47,500 nucleotides of DNA from Anaeromyces robustus (Eukaryota; Neocallimastigomycota; Neocallimastigomycetes; Neocallimastigales; Neocallimastigaceae), in NCBI GenBank assembly GCA_002104895.1, contig MCFG01000273.1:1-47500 (forward strand), in the 5' to 3' direction. The notes under the pieces are model-generated. The model ran no database searches and had not been told where the DNA came from. It worked only from the letters and a program-made list of their open reading frames with translations. Positions 19,640 to 44,493 of the stretch are shown here, piece after piece (position 1 is the first letter of the stretch; each line of letters starts with the position of its first letter). The translations under genes and the position numbers were made by a program.

Positions 19640-21167
19640 TCACTAATAACAAAATGAGTTATATCATTGTACCAAATATATCAATATAAAAACTCATATT
19701 GTCTTATTTTTTTTTTTTTTTTTTTCTTTTATTTAGTATTATAAAATATAATTTTTCATTAAATAATATAATTAATATAAATAATAATAATTTTGTTATT
19801 TATAATATTAAATAAGAAAGATATAAATTTTAATACAATTTTATTGTGGCTTGTGAAACAAATTAATTTATTGTATTTAATATTATATATACATATATTT
19901 TTCTATTTATTTTATCTTTATATATTATATATTATAATTTCATTGAAGGATTTAATTTAATTATGTATAAACAGATTGTAACAAATTTTATTTATAAGCC
20001 TTATTTTATATATAAGTTATATGAACGAATAAACCAGATTAAAAATAACATAAAATAAAATAAAGGTTTTTTATAGGATAACATTAAAGAATGTATTATA
20101 TATAATATATTTTAATTTTATTCCCCAACTTATTATATATAAAAAAAAAAAGAAAAAAAAGAAAGCCATTTATTAATAACACACAACCTAATAATGAATT
20201 TGGATAATATTTTTGAACCTTAATTTATTATATTACCTTAATTTATTATATTAATATTGTATAAATTGACAAACCTTTTATTTAATATATTTTTAATAAA
20301 TTTTATTAGGGTTAAAGTTCTAAATTAAATAAATGCAAATATTATTTCTATATATACTAATATATATTATAATATATAGATTTTAATTTATTTCATTTAT
20401 TTTATTTATTTACTTATTTACTTATTTTATATTTATTTATCTATTTATTTATTTATTTATTTATTTATATATATATATATTTTTTTTTTCTTTTTTTTTT
20501 TTCCTTTTTTTTTTTTTTTTTTTTTTTTTTCTTAAAAATAAAAATAATTATAAAAATAAGAGATATAATATAAAATTATTTCTCAAAATAATTTTCTCAA
20601 ACTAATTGAAAAAATAAAAACTGTTTAAAAAAAAAAACTTTCCCAAAAAGTATATTTATTAGAATGAATTTGTTTGTGATTCATGAATAAATTCATAAAT
20701 AAATCTCCAAATTACCATATAAAGATTTATATTTCTTATTAGAATTATTTTATAAAAATAATTAGCTTATTGAAATATTTATAAAAAAAAAAAAAGGTAA
20801 TAAAAAAAATAATAAATAAATATAAAATAAATTATTAAATAATAAGAATAAAAAATATTTTATAGTATTATAAAATACTTTTGTATATTTAAATATAATT
20901 CAATATTACATAGAGATTTTAATTTTTCTTTATACAAAAAACCGTAATATAAAAAATAATAAATATAATAATATCAAGCATAAATATTAAATATAAAATC
21001 ATAATTTAAAATAACGAAAAAAAAAAAAAATAGAAAAAAAAAGTATTAATTGCACGATAAAAATTCAATAAATACTAAAGCATAAAATATAATTTAAAAA
21101 AAAAAAATAAAAATAAAATAAAACTAAAAAAACTGAAAAATTAATATATATATATATTATAATAAAA
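19640..21167. other. AT-rich intergenic DNA upstream of the 21168 gene
   Basis: Low-complexity sequence with (TTTA)n near 20395-20465 and poly(T) near 20480-20530. One notable motif, ATTGTGGCTTGTGAAACA (19843-19860), recurs at 23817-23834. The last 150 bases before the ATG are A-rich, as expected for a promoter and 5' UTR in such a genome, but no box can be chosen with confidence. Confidence 0.65.
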
Positions 21168-22376
21168 ATGGGAATACAAAGAAAACGTTATACTTTTTTA
21201 ATTGTTTCATTTGTTATAACAGTTTGTCTTATTATAAATATTAAACTATTTAAAGGTATATCAATAGCTGATATTAACAATTATCAATATGGAAGTAAAA
21301 ATGTCAATAATTTAAAAACTTTTCTTAATTGTAGAGTAAAAGAAAATACTGTAATTATTTTTGAACCTAACACCCATCATCAAGAATGTATCCCGGGATT
21401 TGCAAAATATTTTATCGATCTTGGATTTAATGTTGATATATTATTAAATAAAGGTTATGAGGATGCTCTATTTTCATTTTATCCTGATGAAAAGTTGAGA
21501 GTTTTCACTTTTGATAATTTACCACAAATAAGAGAAAATCCTAGACCTTATAAAGAAAAATTTGAAAAATATGAATATATTTTTATTAATTCTGGAGATC
21601 CGGATAAAAAAGATTTATTTGAAAATTTAGGAGCATTATATTCTAAAAATGGATTAATCGTAGGACATGATATAGGATGGGTAGGTAGAATGGGACAATT
21701 CTTATATGATGAAGGTAGAATAATAACTATAGGAAACTTTTCAAAAGGAATTCAAGTTGTTCCACAATATTTTGGTGAAAGAGAAATGAGAACTAAAAAT
21801 TCTAAAACAAGATTTTTCATAACTTCCACTTGGGATAGAGATTATGAATATTTTTTAGATGCAGTGAGAGAACTTAAAGAAGAAGGTCTTGATTTTGAAG
21901 TAATCGTAGTTGGCTATACCAATACTTTAAATGAAGAAAAAGTAGCTGAAGATTTAAAAAGTATTTTTAATTTCAAATATAAACTTTCATTTAATAAAAT
22001 GTTTGAAGAAATTGAAAATACCGATTATATCATTATTACTCTTGATCCTAGAAATAAAGATGCTGAAACTTTCAAAACTAGCAGAGCTACAGGTAGTACC
22101 CAAATAGCTCATGGTTTTTACAAACCTCCAATTATTCATGAAGATTTTGCACCTAAATATTATTTAACAGGAGATAATAGTTTAATTTATAAAGAAAGTA
22201 ATTTTACTGACGTTTTAAGACAAGCCATAAAAATGACAACGGAAGAATATAAAGAAAAACAAATTAATTTAAAAAGTCTTTCAGAATATATATATAGTTT
22301 TTCAATTGAAAATTTAAAATCAGTTTTAAATCATAAATTTGAAAATTCAACTATACCTATAAATAATGAAGTATAG
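21168..22376 (+). CDS. Putative GT-B-like glycosyltransferase, type II membrane protein
   Basis: This intronless gene encodes 402 residues. A short basic start (MGIQRKRY) and one hydrophobic segment at about residues 9-28 predict a type II membrane protein with its domain in the Golgi or ER lumen. The soluble part resembles two Rossmann-like halves. The first (about 55-195) includes VIIFEPNTHHQE, then GHDIGWVG. The second (from about 215) has RFFITSTWDRDYEYFLDAV, EVIVVGYTN and a late block with GSTQIAHGFYKPPII that recalls the nucleotide-sugar site of GT-B enzymes. No signature settles the family; a bacterial-type hypothetical glycosyltransferase is my best guess. The lack of introns and the absence of Asn runs, unlike the three genes downstream, are compatible with horizontal transfer. 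The start is the first ATG in frame. Confidence 0.5.
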   Translation: MGIQRKRYTFLIVSFVITVCLIINIKLFKGISIADINNYQYGSKNVNNLKTFLNCRVKENTVIIFEPNTHHQECIPGFAKYFIDLGFNVDILLNKGYEDALFSFYPDEKLRVFTFDNLPQIRENPRPYKEKFEKYEYIFINSGDPDKKDLFENLGALYSKNGLIVGHDIGWVGRMGQFLYDEGRIITIGNFSKGIQVVPQYFGEREMRTKNSKTRFFITSTWDRDYEYFLDAVRELKEEGLDFEVIVVGYTNTLNEEKVAEDLKSIFNFKYKLSFNKMFEEIENTDYIIITLDPRNKDAETFKTSRATGSTQIAHGFYKPPIIHEDFAPKYYLTGDNSLIYKESNFTDVLRQAIKMTTEEYKEKQINLKSLSEYIYSFSIENLKSVLNHKFENSTIPINNEV

Positions 22377-24021
22377 TTAATTAATTAACAAAAATAATAA
22401 CTTTTTTTTTTAATATTAAAAAAAAGAGGATATTATCAACAATAAATTATCTATTTTTAAATATTTTTTAATAAAAAAAAAGTATCATAAATTTATCAAT
22501 TTTCGAAAAAAAAAAAAAAAAACTTTTTCGTAATATATATATATATATATAACATTTACATTAAAAATTATTATTTTTACAACAAATTAAACTAATAATA
22601 CTAATTCTATTAGAATACATTTTATCAAGAATAAAATCAAAATAATTAAAACAATAAAAAATATAAAACAAAAAACAAAAAATAAAACAATATATTAAAA
22701 ATAAAAAAATACTAAACGAAATAAAAATAAAAAAAATTAAAAAAAATTAAAAAAAGAAAAAAAGTCTAAAAAGTGAATGAATCATATAAAACTAAAAATT
22801 ATCATATTTGATGGTTTAGCAGGTCTAGCATCTGCCAAGAAATTTGGAGATTGCTGGATTTTATTTTGTTTCTTTTATTTTTTTTTTTTTTTTAATTTTA
22901 ATTTCATATTAAATATAAAATATGAAGTATGAAATATTAATATAAGTATATTTAAATTTTCTTTTATTATCGTTTTCGTAAAATATAGAGGACATAAAGT
23001 ATTTTTTTTTTTAGTTGTGGTAAAAAAAACCCTTTAAATTGAAAAAAGAAAAAAAGAATAAAAGAATAAAATAAAAAAAGAAAAAAAGAAAAAAAGAAAA
23101 AATTGTCATTAGATTAAATTATATTAAAAATATATTAAATATTATTGAATTGTATTCATTCATAATATATATAATATATTATAAAACCTTAAATATTAAT
23201 AAAATTTTAATAAAATAAAAATTAAAAAAAATAAATATATAAATATATAAATATATATAAATATTTTTTATGGAAATAAAGTTAGCAATAAAACAAAAAC
23301 AACAAAAAATTATATTATATTAAATATATTGATTAAATATATAATACTTTTATATATATAAATTTTTTTATGAAATAATTTAAATACAAAAAATAAAAAT
23401 AAATATTTATTATTATAATTAATATTTATTATTTATTATTTATTATTATAAATTATTATAAATTATTATTATTATATTATTATTATTTTTTTACTATTAT
23501 TATAGAATATATAATTTATACCATCCATTCTCTCTTCAACAAAATTCTTTATACAAATTTACAAATTTCATTTCAATACTATTTTTTTTTTTACTTTTTA
23601 AATAAATAAATAATAAATAAATAAATAAAACATTAATATTATTTAATTATATTAATATTAAATTATATACATTTTTTTTATAATTATAGATTTGTAATTT
23701 TATTTTAATTTTTATTATTAGTTAGAGTTTTATGAAGTTTTTAATTTTATTATTTAAAACGTATTAATAATATATAAAAATATTTAAAAATTAATAAAGC
23801 ATGTTAAATAAAATAAATTGTGGCTTGTTAAACATTTTATAATCTTTAATAAAAAACCTTTTTTTCAAAAAAATATTAATTACATATATGTATTAAAATT
23901 TTTTAGATAGAATGAAATTTAAAAAAATATTAATTACATATTTGTATTAATATTTTTTAGATAGTAATGAAATTTAAAAAAATAATGTAAAATATTAATA
24001 ATTATTAATTTAAAAAGAAAT

Positions 24022-24052
<31 letters not shown>

Positions 24053-24173
24053 TAGATATATAATATATATGAATAATGGATAAATAATTGTTGAATAAGA
24101 GACAAATGATTAATAATAATTAATGGCAATATATAGTATAATTTGAAATTAATATATATTTTTATTTTATAAA
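22377..24173. other. Intergenic AT-rich DNA with one GC-richer island
   Basis: It is mostly A/T homopolymer and dinucleotide runs. The exception is 22805-22860, about 56 bases near 45% GC (starting TATTTGATGGTTTAGCAGG), which is neither a tRNA nor part of a neighbouring gene that I can connect. ATTGTGGCTTGTTAAACA lies at 23817-23834. A duplicated AATTTAAAAAAATATTAATTACAT-type block is near 23865-23950. Confidence 0.6.
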
Positions 24174-25000
24174 ATGGATGATAATTCATACATAACAATT
24201 AATAGCGTTGATTCTGTTATTTCAGAAAAAGAACAAAAAGATGAATTTTCAGTAGACGAAACATTTTTTAAAGATTTTTTTGATAGTAAGGATTCAATAA
24301 TTAGTCCAATAAGAAATAATAATGAGGAAATTAATAATAAAAATATATTAGAAAATGAATTAAAAATATCCAATGAAAGCAATAATATAATATTTCATTC
24401 AACCCCCATTCATAAAGTTTTATCCTCTAATGTTAATGTTATAAATAATAATAATGAAAATATACCAGAGATATCATATTCTAATATAATTTCTGAACAA
24501 AAAGAAAATTCTTTTGAAAAAGAAAATAATAATAATACTCCACAAAATGAAAAAAGAATCTTTTTATCACCTCCTTCACAACCTGGATTTAAACATTTAA
24601 GAAAATTTGATAATGAAGATTTATATGTAAAAGTTAAAAATCTTTTAAATTGTAGTAAAGATATTCTAAATATTGACATAAGTAATAAAAATGGAGATAA
24701 TAAAATTGAAAATGTTGATAATTTGAAAAAGAAATGTGAACCTTTAATTAACAAAAAGGAAAATATCAATTTAAATGAATTCAAAATTGATACGAATAAA
24801 TTTGATAAATATTCTATTTTTAATAATAAAGAATACGATATAAGTTTTGAAAGAGTCAATAATTTAAATTCATTATTTCATAAAGAAATTGAGAAACAAA
24901 AAAAAAAGAATAATAATGAAAATGAAGCTTTAATTGATAATGTAATAGAACAACCTAATACAAACATGAACAATTCAATATTCAAAGAAAAGAAAATTAG

Positions 25001-25040
<40 letters not shown>

Positions 25041-25772
25041 GATAATGTTGTTGATGTTGGTTTTGATTTTGATTTTGATTTTGATGTTAATGCTGATGTT
25101 AATGTTAATACTGGTGTTGATGTTAATGTTGATATTGATGTTGATAATGATAATGATAAAGATAACGTTGATAATAATAAAAACAGTGATAACAGTAATA
25201 ACATTTTGATAAATAAACTAAACAAAGATAAAACTAAAAAAGATAATAAAAAAGATGAAAATTTTGAAGATATATCACCCTTTTTAAATAATACGGATTA
25301 TAATAATAAAAAATATCAAAATCTTCAATATTCTAGTAATAGTGAATTAAAAAAAAGAGGAAAAAAAAATCATAATATCAGTAAAACAAATGAATCCAAA
25401 GAGAAAAAGAGGAAATATCGAGATAATATTAAATCAAATGAAGAAAAAGAGAAAAAAAGAAAGTATCAAGAGGAATTGAAACTACAAAAGAAAAAAAATA
25501 GAGAAATACAAAAACAATTACAAAAATTAGAAAAAGAAGAAAAATTATTGAAACGTAAAGAACAAAATCAAATTGAAAAATTAAATAAACTTAAAACAAA
25601 ATTAGAAGCATGTAAAGATATAATTATTTGTTTAGATCATGGGTTTCATATTTCTGAAAATATCGATTTTCTAGAAAAAGAAATTTTTATTTCTTCTAAT
25701 TCTTCTGATCTTATAATTAATAGTAATAATAATAATAATAATAAAACTAATAAAACTAATAACACCGGTTAC

Positions 25773-25856
<84 letters not shown>

Positions 25857-26211
25857 GATGAAATTCCATCCTATGAATTATTAGAAAATAAATTAAAAAG
25901 CTTAAATGTAAAAATTCAATATAAAGAACATCCTATACCTAATACAATAACATGGAAAAGAAAAGTAAATTATCAATATGATGCAAATTTAAATATCTAT
26001 AAGGGTACTAAACAAGAATATATAATAAATGAAGAATATGTACTTTTACGTATTTCAGCATTAGATTTTGCTAATAAAGCTTCTTCTTTATCGGATATTG
26101 AACTTTTTTTTAATGAATTTAAATCAAATTTTGTAAATAAATTAAAAAATACCCCAATTGAAAATACATTACTTAATCTATCGAATAATAATACAATTAA
26201 TAATTTAATGG

Positions 26212-26253
<42 letters not shown>

Positions 26254-26745
26254 GTTTAAAAAAAAAGAGATGGATTTTAATTATTGAAGGTTTAAATGAT
26301 TATTATAGAAAAAGAAGTACATTAGAAAATCGTAAAATGAGAGAAATAATGAAATCTCAATTAACGCCTAATCGTCCTAAAAAACATAGAAAAGAAAATA
26401 ATTTAAATGATAATAATACTATGGATCTTAGAAGTTTTTGTGGTGTAGATATGGGTAAATATATTCGATTAAAAGGTTCACTTTCTAATTATCCGAATCA
26501 ACAAATTTTAGAAGAATCATTTTTATGGTTACAAATGACAGGTGAATGTTTACTTATATTTAGTTCTGGATGGGATAAAACTGTAGAATGGATATGTACT
26601 TTTACAAAAGAAATAGCAATATCTCCATTTAAGTAAGTTTATTATTTATTTTTATTATATATTATTTTTATATTATTTATTATTATTATTTATTATTATT
26701 ATTATTATTACTATTGTTATTATTATTATTTATTATTTATTATAT

Positions 26746-26821
<76 letters not shown>

Positions 26822-26834
26822 TTCATTCATTCAT

Positions 26835-26917
<83 letters not shown>

Positions 26918-27601
26918 TTACTTATTATTTATTTTTTATGTTACCATTAAAAAAACTTTTTTCAAATAATGATACTAATAAATAAAATATTATATCAAAT
27001 AAAATAAAATTATATATTAAAATATTAAAATATTTGAAATATTTTATATATTATTTATAAATAATAGGGAAAATATTGAACATTCTAATAATTTCTGTAC
27101 ATATAATAAAATTAGAACTGAAGTTGAATATTCAAAAATTTGGTATCGTATGCTTGAAGAAGTTTATAGAATATCACCTTCTATCATTAAAAGAATTATG
27201 GAAGAATATCCATCAGTATGGTCGCTCTATAATAAATATCAACAAGTTGATATTAAAACAGGAGAAGCTTTATTAGAAGATTTAGAAGTAATTCATTTAT
27301 TATTATAATAAAAATAATATTATTATTAATATTAATATTAAAATTATTACTGTTAATATAATTAAAAAAAATTCTAATTATATTAAAATTTTTAATGTAT
27401 ATATTATTAAATCTTCATAAATTAATTATTTAATTTTTTTTTATATTTTATTTTTATAATATAATAATATATAAATAAATTAAATTAAATCTTTTATAGA
27501 TTATTTCTAGTAATGGAAATACAAGAAAAATTGGAAAAAGTATCTCTAAAAGAATATATGAATGGTTTACAGAAGAAAATGGGAATCATAAAGCAATATA
27601 A
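24174..27601 (+). CDS. EME1: EME1/MMS4-type subunit of the MUS81 structure-specific endonuclease
   Basis: Exons 24174-26632, 27068-27287 and 27500-27601 join in frame (GT-AG introns) to about 926 residues. The C-terminal third has the EME1 ERCC4-like domain: YVLLRISALDFANK, RWILIIEGLNDYYRKR, then EESFLWLQMTGECLLIFSS and VEWICTFTKEIAISPFK. Exons 2 and 3 add WYRMLEEVYRISPSIIKRIMEEYPS and the final helix-hairpin-helix region (IGKSISKRIYEWF). EME1 is the non-catalytic partner of MUS81, which cuts branched DNA during recombination and fork repair in the nucleus; its own nuclease motif is normally degenerate, as here. The N-terminal two-thirds is unlike known family members: Asn-rich, with a Val/Asp-alternating tract (about 25055-25160), a Lys/Glu coiled-coil-like stretch (25360-25600) and a pure Asn run of about 28 (25771-25854). 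Confidence 0.82.
26740..26935. repeat. (TTTA)n microsatellite in EME1 intron 1
   Basis: About 190 bp of TTTA units, with three ATTC variants near 26821-26833, fill the middle of the 435-bp first intron. The same tetranucleotide fills introns of the downstream CFAP65 gene. Confidence 0.9.
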
Positions 27602-28814
27602 AAATATAAATTTTATATAATTTCCATAAATGCAAAAAAATCTATCATATTAAAACTTCTGTCATACGTTGTCATCCTTGTCATAATTATAAAAATAATA
27701 ATAATAATAATAAAAAAATCTATCTTTAATATTTAAATAATAGCATTGTTGTTTTGAAATATTTCAAAACATTTTTTTTTTAAAAAAAAAAAAAAAAAAT
27801 TAAAAAATAAATAAAAAGAATTATTATTGGTTAGCTATTAATTTAAAATTTATTAATTTATAAAATTTTAAATATTAATATTTTTTTTGAAAAAAAAATT
27901 ATTATTAAAATATAAAAATTTATATACATTCGGACTTTTAATTAAATATTTATAATGATAATAATAATAATAATAATAATTATTACTATTATTTATTATT
28001 TATTATTTATTTATTATTTATTTATTTATTATTATTTATTATTATTGTTTATTATTATTTATTATTATTTATTATTTATTATTTATGATTTATTATTTAT
28101 TATTTATTATTTATTATTATTTATTATTATTTATTATTATGTATCAATTTATTATCTGTATTGTTCAATATTTATTTAACTATTAACTATTATTATTTGA
28201 TAATTAAAATATTTGTACATATTTATACATATTTTATACATATTTAAAAACAATTAATATTATAATATAATAAACAATTATAAAAAAGGTTTCTACTATC
28301 TCAAATGTTACTTGATCTATACTTTTTTATATTTTAAATATTAAAATTTACTTCTTGAAATTACATAATAATCTAATATATAATTAATAAAAATTATATA
28401 ATATAGCAAAAAATAATAAATTTTATTCATATATTAAATAAAAAATATTTTATAAATATTTTAATTATAATATATATTTTTTAACTAATGAATAAATAAA
28501 ACAATGAATAATATAATAAATAATATCTAAATTATTATAATATTTTTTTTAATTATAAATAATAATAATAATTAAATGTTTAATCCAAATTTTTAAAAAA
28601 AATTAATTATATTAAAAATTACAATTATTTATATGTATACACATATATAAATAAGTAGAGAAAAAAAAAAAGACTTCAATTTTATTATATACAATCTTTT
28701 TTTTTTTTTTGTTTCTTTTTCTTTTTTTTAATTGTGTATCTTATATTAATTTATATTATTTGATTATATAATTAATATATATAATTTAATTAATTAAAAA
28801 AAATAATTACTAAT
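27602..28814. other. Intergenic region between EME1 and the CFAP65-like gene
   Basis: AT-rich with (AAT)/(TTA) repeats at 27955-28180 and a poly(T) run near 28698. A small GC-bearing stretch near 27655-27690, with three GTCAT words, lies just after the EME1 stop and may be its 3' end. No gene is seen. Confidence 0.7.
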
Positions 28815-40895
<12,081 letters not shown>

Positions 40896-42108
40896 TAATC
40901 ATAAAATTTAATCATATTTAGAAATATAATTATTAATTATAATTTTATTTTTTTCCTTTGTTCATAACTTATTTTATTCTTTAATAAATACTTCAATTTT
41001 TTTTAATTTTTTTATATGAAATTTTGATTTTCTTTACTAACAATACTAAAAAAAAAAATTAATTATAATATTAATTGTAACCTTAATAAATCTTTAAACT
41101 ATTAAATGTATATATGAATTAAAAATCTTTATTTAAAATAAAATATAAATATAAAATATATAAAAAAAATATTAGTAATAATATATTTACTTTTATAGTA
41201 CTTAGATAAATTTATAATATATAAATATATTCAAATAATAAATAATAATAATAATAATAATAAAGTATTAATTATTCTCATTTAAAAAAAATAATAATAA
41301 TAATAATAAAGTATTAATTATTCTCATTTAAAAAAATAATAATAATAATAATAATAATAAAGTATTAATTATTTTCATTTAAAAAAAATTAATAATTTAT
41401 AATAAATTAAAAAATAATAAAAAAAAACTACTTATTAAATTTAAATTTTATAAATTCTTCATTCCATAGAAATTTAATTAAATTTTTTTTAATTTCACAT
41501 TTATGTTAATCCACAAAAAAAAATAATTAATTATTTAAAATAATTAATTGACATTTTTTATAAATAAATTTATAAATTTATAAATTATTTAGGAAATATT
41601 TTTGTACAACAAAGAAAAAATATAAAATATAAAAAAAAGAAGTATATCCACATATAATAAATAAATAATAATTAATAATTAATAATAAATATATAATACA
41701 TAAATAATAAATACTAATAATTAATGATTAATAATAAATGATTAATGATTAATAATTATTAGTATTTTATTCTTTTTCTTTTTTTTTAATTAAAGAGTTT
41801 TTTAATCCTTTCTTTAACCATTTTAATTTTTATATTTAATAAAAAAAAAAATAATAATAATAATAATAATAATTATAATAAATAATAATTAAAAAAAAAT
41901 TATTATAACTATAAATGGAAAAAGGATGATAAATAATACTAACATTTTTAAAAAAAAAATAATAAAAAGAAATCACATTAAATATTGAGCCACAAAATCT
42001 TAAAATCTTAATAACTTTATAAATAATAATAATACTAATAATAATTAATAATAAATAAATAATAATTTGAATTTATCATATATCATATTATTACATGGTA
42101 ATTATTTA

Positions 42109-42139
<31 letters not shown>

Positions 42140-43858
42140 TTTAATAATTAATTAAAATAATCATTACTAAATAATAATATTTAATTATTTTTTATTTTAT
42201 TATTTTTATTAATTATTATTATTTAATTATTATTAGTATTTAATTATTTTAGTATTTAATTATTATTATTACCACACATCATTTCTTTTTATATAATTTT
42301 TTAATATATTTAATTTTAATATATTATTAAAGTAATTAATAAATAAAATCCTTAATTTTTTTTTATTTTTTAAATATTTTATGTATAATTAAACAAATCA
42401 ATAATAGATAATAATGAATGAATAAATAAATAATAGATAGATAAATAATTAAATAAATAATTAAATAAATAACTAATAGATAATAGAAATAATAATTATT
42501 AATAATAAATAATTAATTAAATAATTAATAGATAAAAGATAATAATAATTATTAATATTATTAATAATAAATAAAATAAATAATTAGATAATAATAAATA
42601 AATGAATGAATAAATATATAATTAAATAAATAAATAATAGATAATAGATAGATAATAAAAATAAAAATAATAATTATTAATTAATGAATGATAAAAAAAA
42701 TTATTTAATTCATTTATTATTTATTTATTATTTATATTATTATTTATATCAAATAAAAATAATTTTATATTTGTTGATTTATTGATTTATTATCATATTC
42801 ATTTAGTTAGTTAGTTTAATTTATTTAAAGATTTATTTATCTATTCATTTATTTATATAAATAATATTATCTTTTTTTTTACCTCTTAATAATTTTTTAA
42901 TTATTAAAATAATAATAATTAATTAAGGATTAATATATCACTTCGTTCCATGACACAAAAATAAATAAATTTTATTTAAAAAAATGATAAAATTGAAAAT
43001 AACAAATGATTATGTAATATATTTATAATATATTGTAATATATTGTAATATGTGATATTAATTTATATAATTTAAAAAAATTTTAAAAAAAAAATTTCAA
43101 TATATTACAGTTAATTATAATATATTATTTTTTTAAATTATTCAAGTTACAAAAAAAAAAAAAAAAAACAAATAACAATTAAATTTTTTTTTTTAAATAA
43201 TAAAAAAAAATAAAAAAATAAAAAATAAAATAAAAAGGTAAAAAAAAAATATAATTGAAAATTGGAGAAGTAAAATTTCGAGTAAATAATAAAATAATTA
43301 TTATTACAAAGAAACTTAAGTATAATCTTTAATTTTAAAAAGAAAATTATATATACTTTTAGTTTTTTATAAAGTATGGAAAAAAATAATTATTTTTTAT
43401 ATTTATAAAATGTCAATTAATTATGTATATTAAATTATAGTTATAATAAACCTTTAAAAATATTTTTAAAAAAAAATATTAACTAATGTTTGTTTTTTAT
43501 TTACCTATTTGTGCATTTATTTATTATATATATTTATATATTTATAATGTATATATATTTATTTATTATTCAACAGTCGTAATTCACTTTTCTTTAATAT
43601 TTGAACAATAACTAGTAATAATGAAATTTAATTTTTAAATAAAAAAAAAAAAAAGGAAATTTCATTTTATCAAATTAAATAATATTGATATTTAAGAACA
43701 AAATATTCATATCACATTCATATTAAAAGTATATTACAATTACTTTTAATTTAAAAAGGAATAAAAAAGTTTATATAAATAAACATTCAGTGATTTCTAT
43801 AAATATCAGTCACATTTCAAATTTTAATTTTGAAATTTAAATTAAAAAAAAAAAAAAA
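40896..43858. other. Intergenic AT-rich DNA with short tandem repeats
   Basis: No gene is supported. A block of (AAT)n followed by AAAGTATTAATTATTCTCATT is repeated three times at about 41236-41390. TAAATAATAGATA-type repeats cover 42410-42680. A small GC-bearing spot near 42935-42960 (CACTTCGTTCCATGACAC) stands out but matches nothing I know. Confidence 0.7.
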
Positions 43859-44426
43859 ATGAGAAAAGACATTTTAAAAGTAAACATTAAATTTTATATT
43901 AATATTTATTATAAGTATAAGAAATACTAATATCGTTTTTTTTTTTATAATTTAAAAATTTCAATTTTACAATAATTTCATATAAAAAAAAGGTTGTATT
44001 AATTGGTGATGGAGGTGTCGGTAAAACAGCAATAAGAGTTCAAGTAAGTATGAAAAAAATACATATTTATATATATATATAGTACAATATATTATTATAA
44101 GTAAATGAAATATAGAATGTATATATATATATATATTTATTATATTAATAATAATATAATATTTTTTATAGTATATACACAAAAGATTTACAAGTAATTA
44201 TAAAGCTACAATAGGAGCTGATTTCATTACAAAAGAAGTTCAATTAGAAGATGGTAAAAAAATATCAATGCAGGTAAATAAAAAATATCATTAATAATAA
44301 TAATAATAATAAATATACATATATATATAATATATATATTTTTGTTTTCCATGTTAAAATTTATATTTTAAGTTTTAAGTGAAAAACACAATTTTATATG
44401 TTTATTATTATTATTATTATTATTAC

Positions 44427-44493
<67 letters not shown>

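Noticed and set aside
24878-25225. Ser/Leu-rich frame on the minus strand opposite EME1
   Set aside because: It is the complement of the repetitive Asn/Asp/Lys coding in EME1; no independent signals.
26714-26950. 78-codon Leu/Ile/Tyr/Phe-rich frame that looks like a membrane protein
   Set aside because: It is generated by (TTTA)n inside EME1 intron 1, where the flanking exons join in frame across it.
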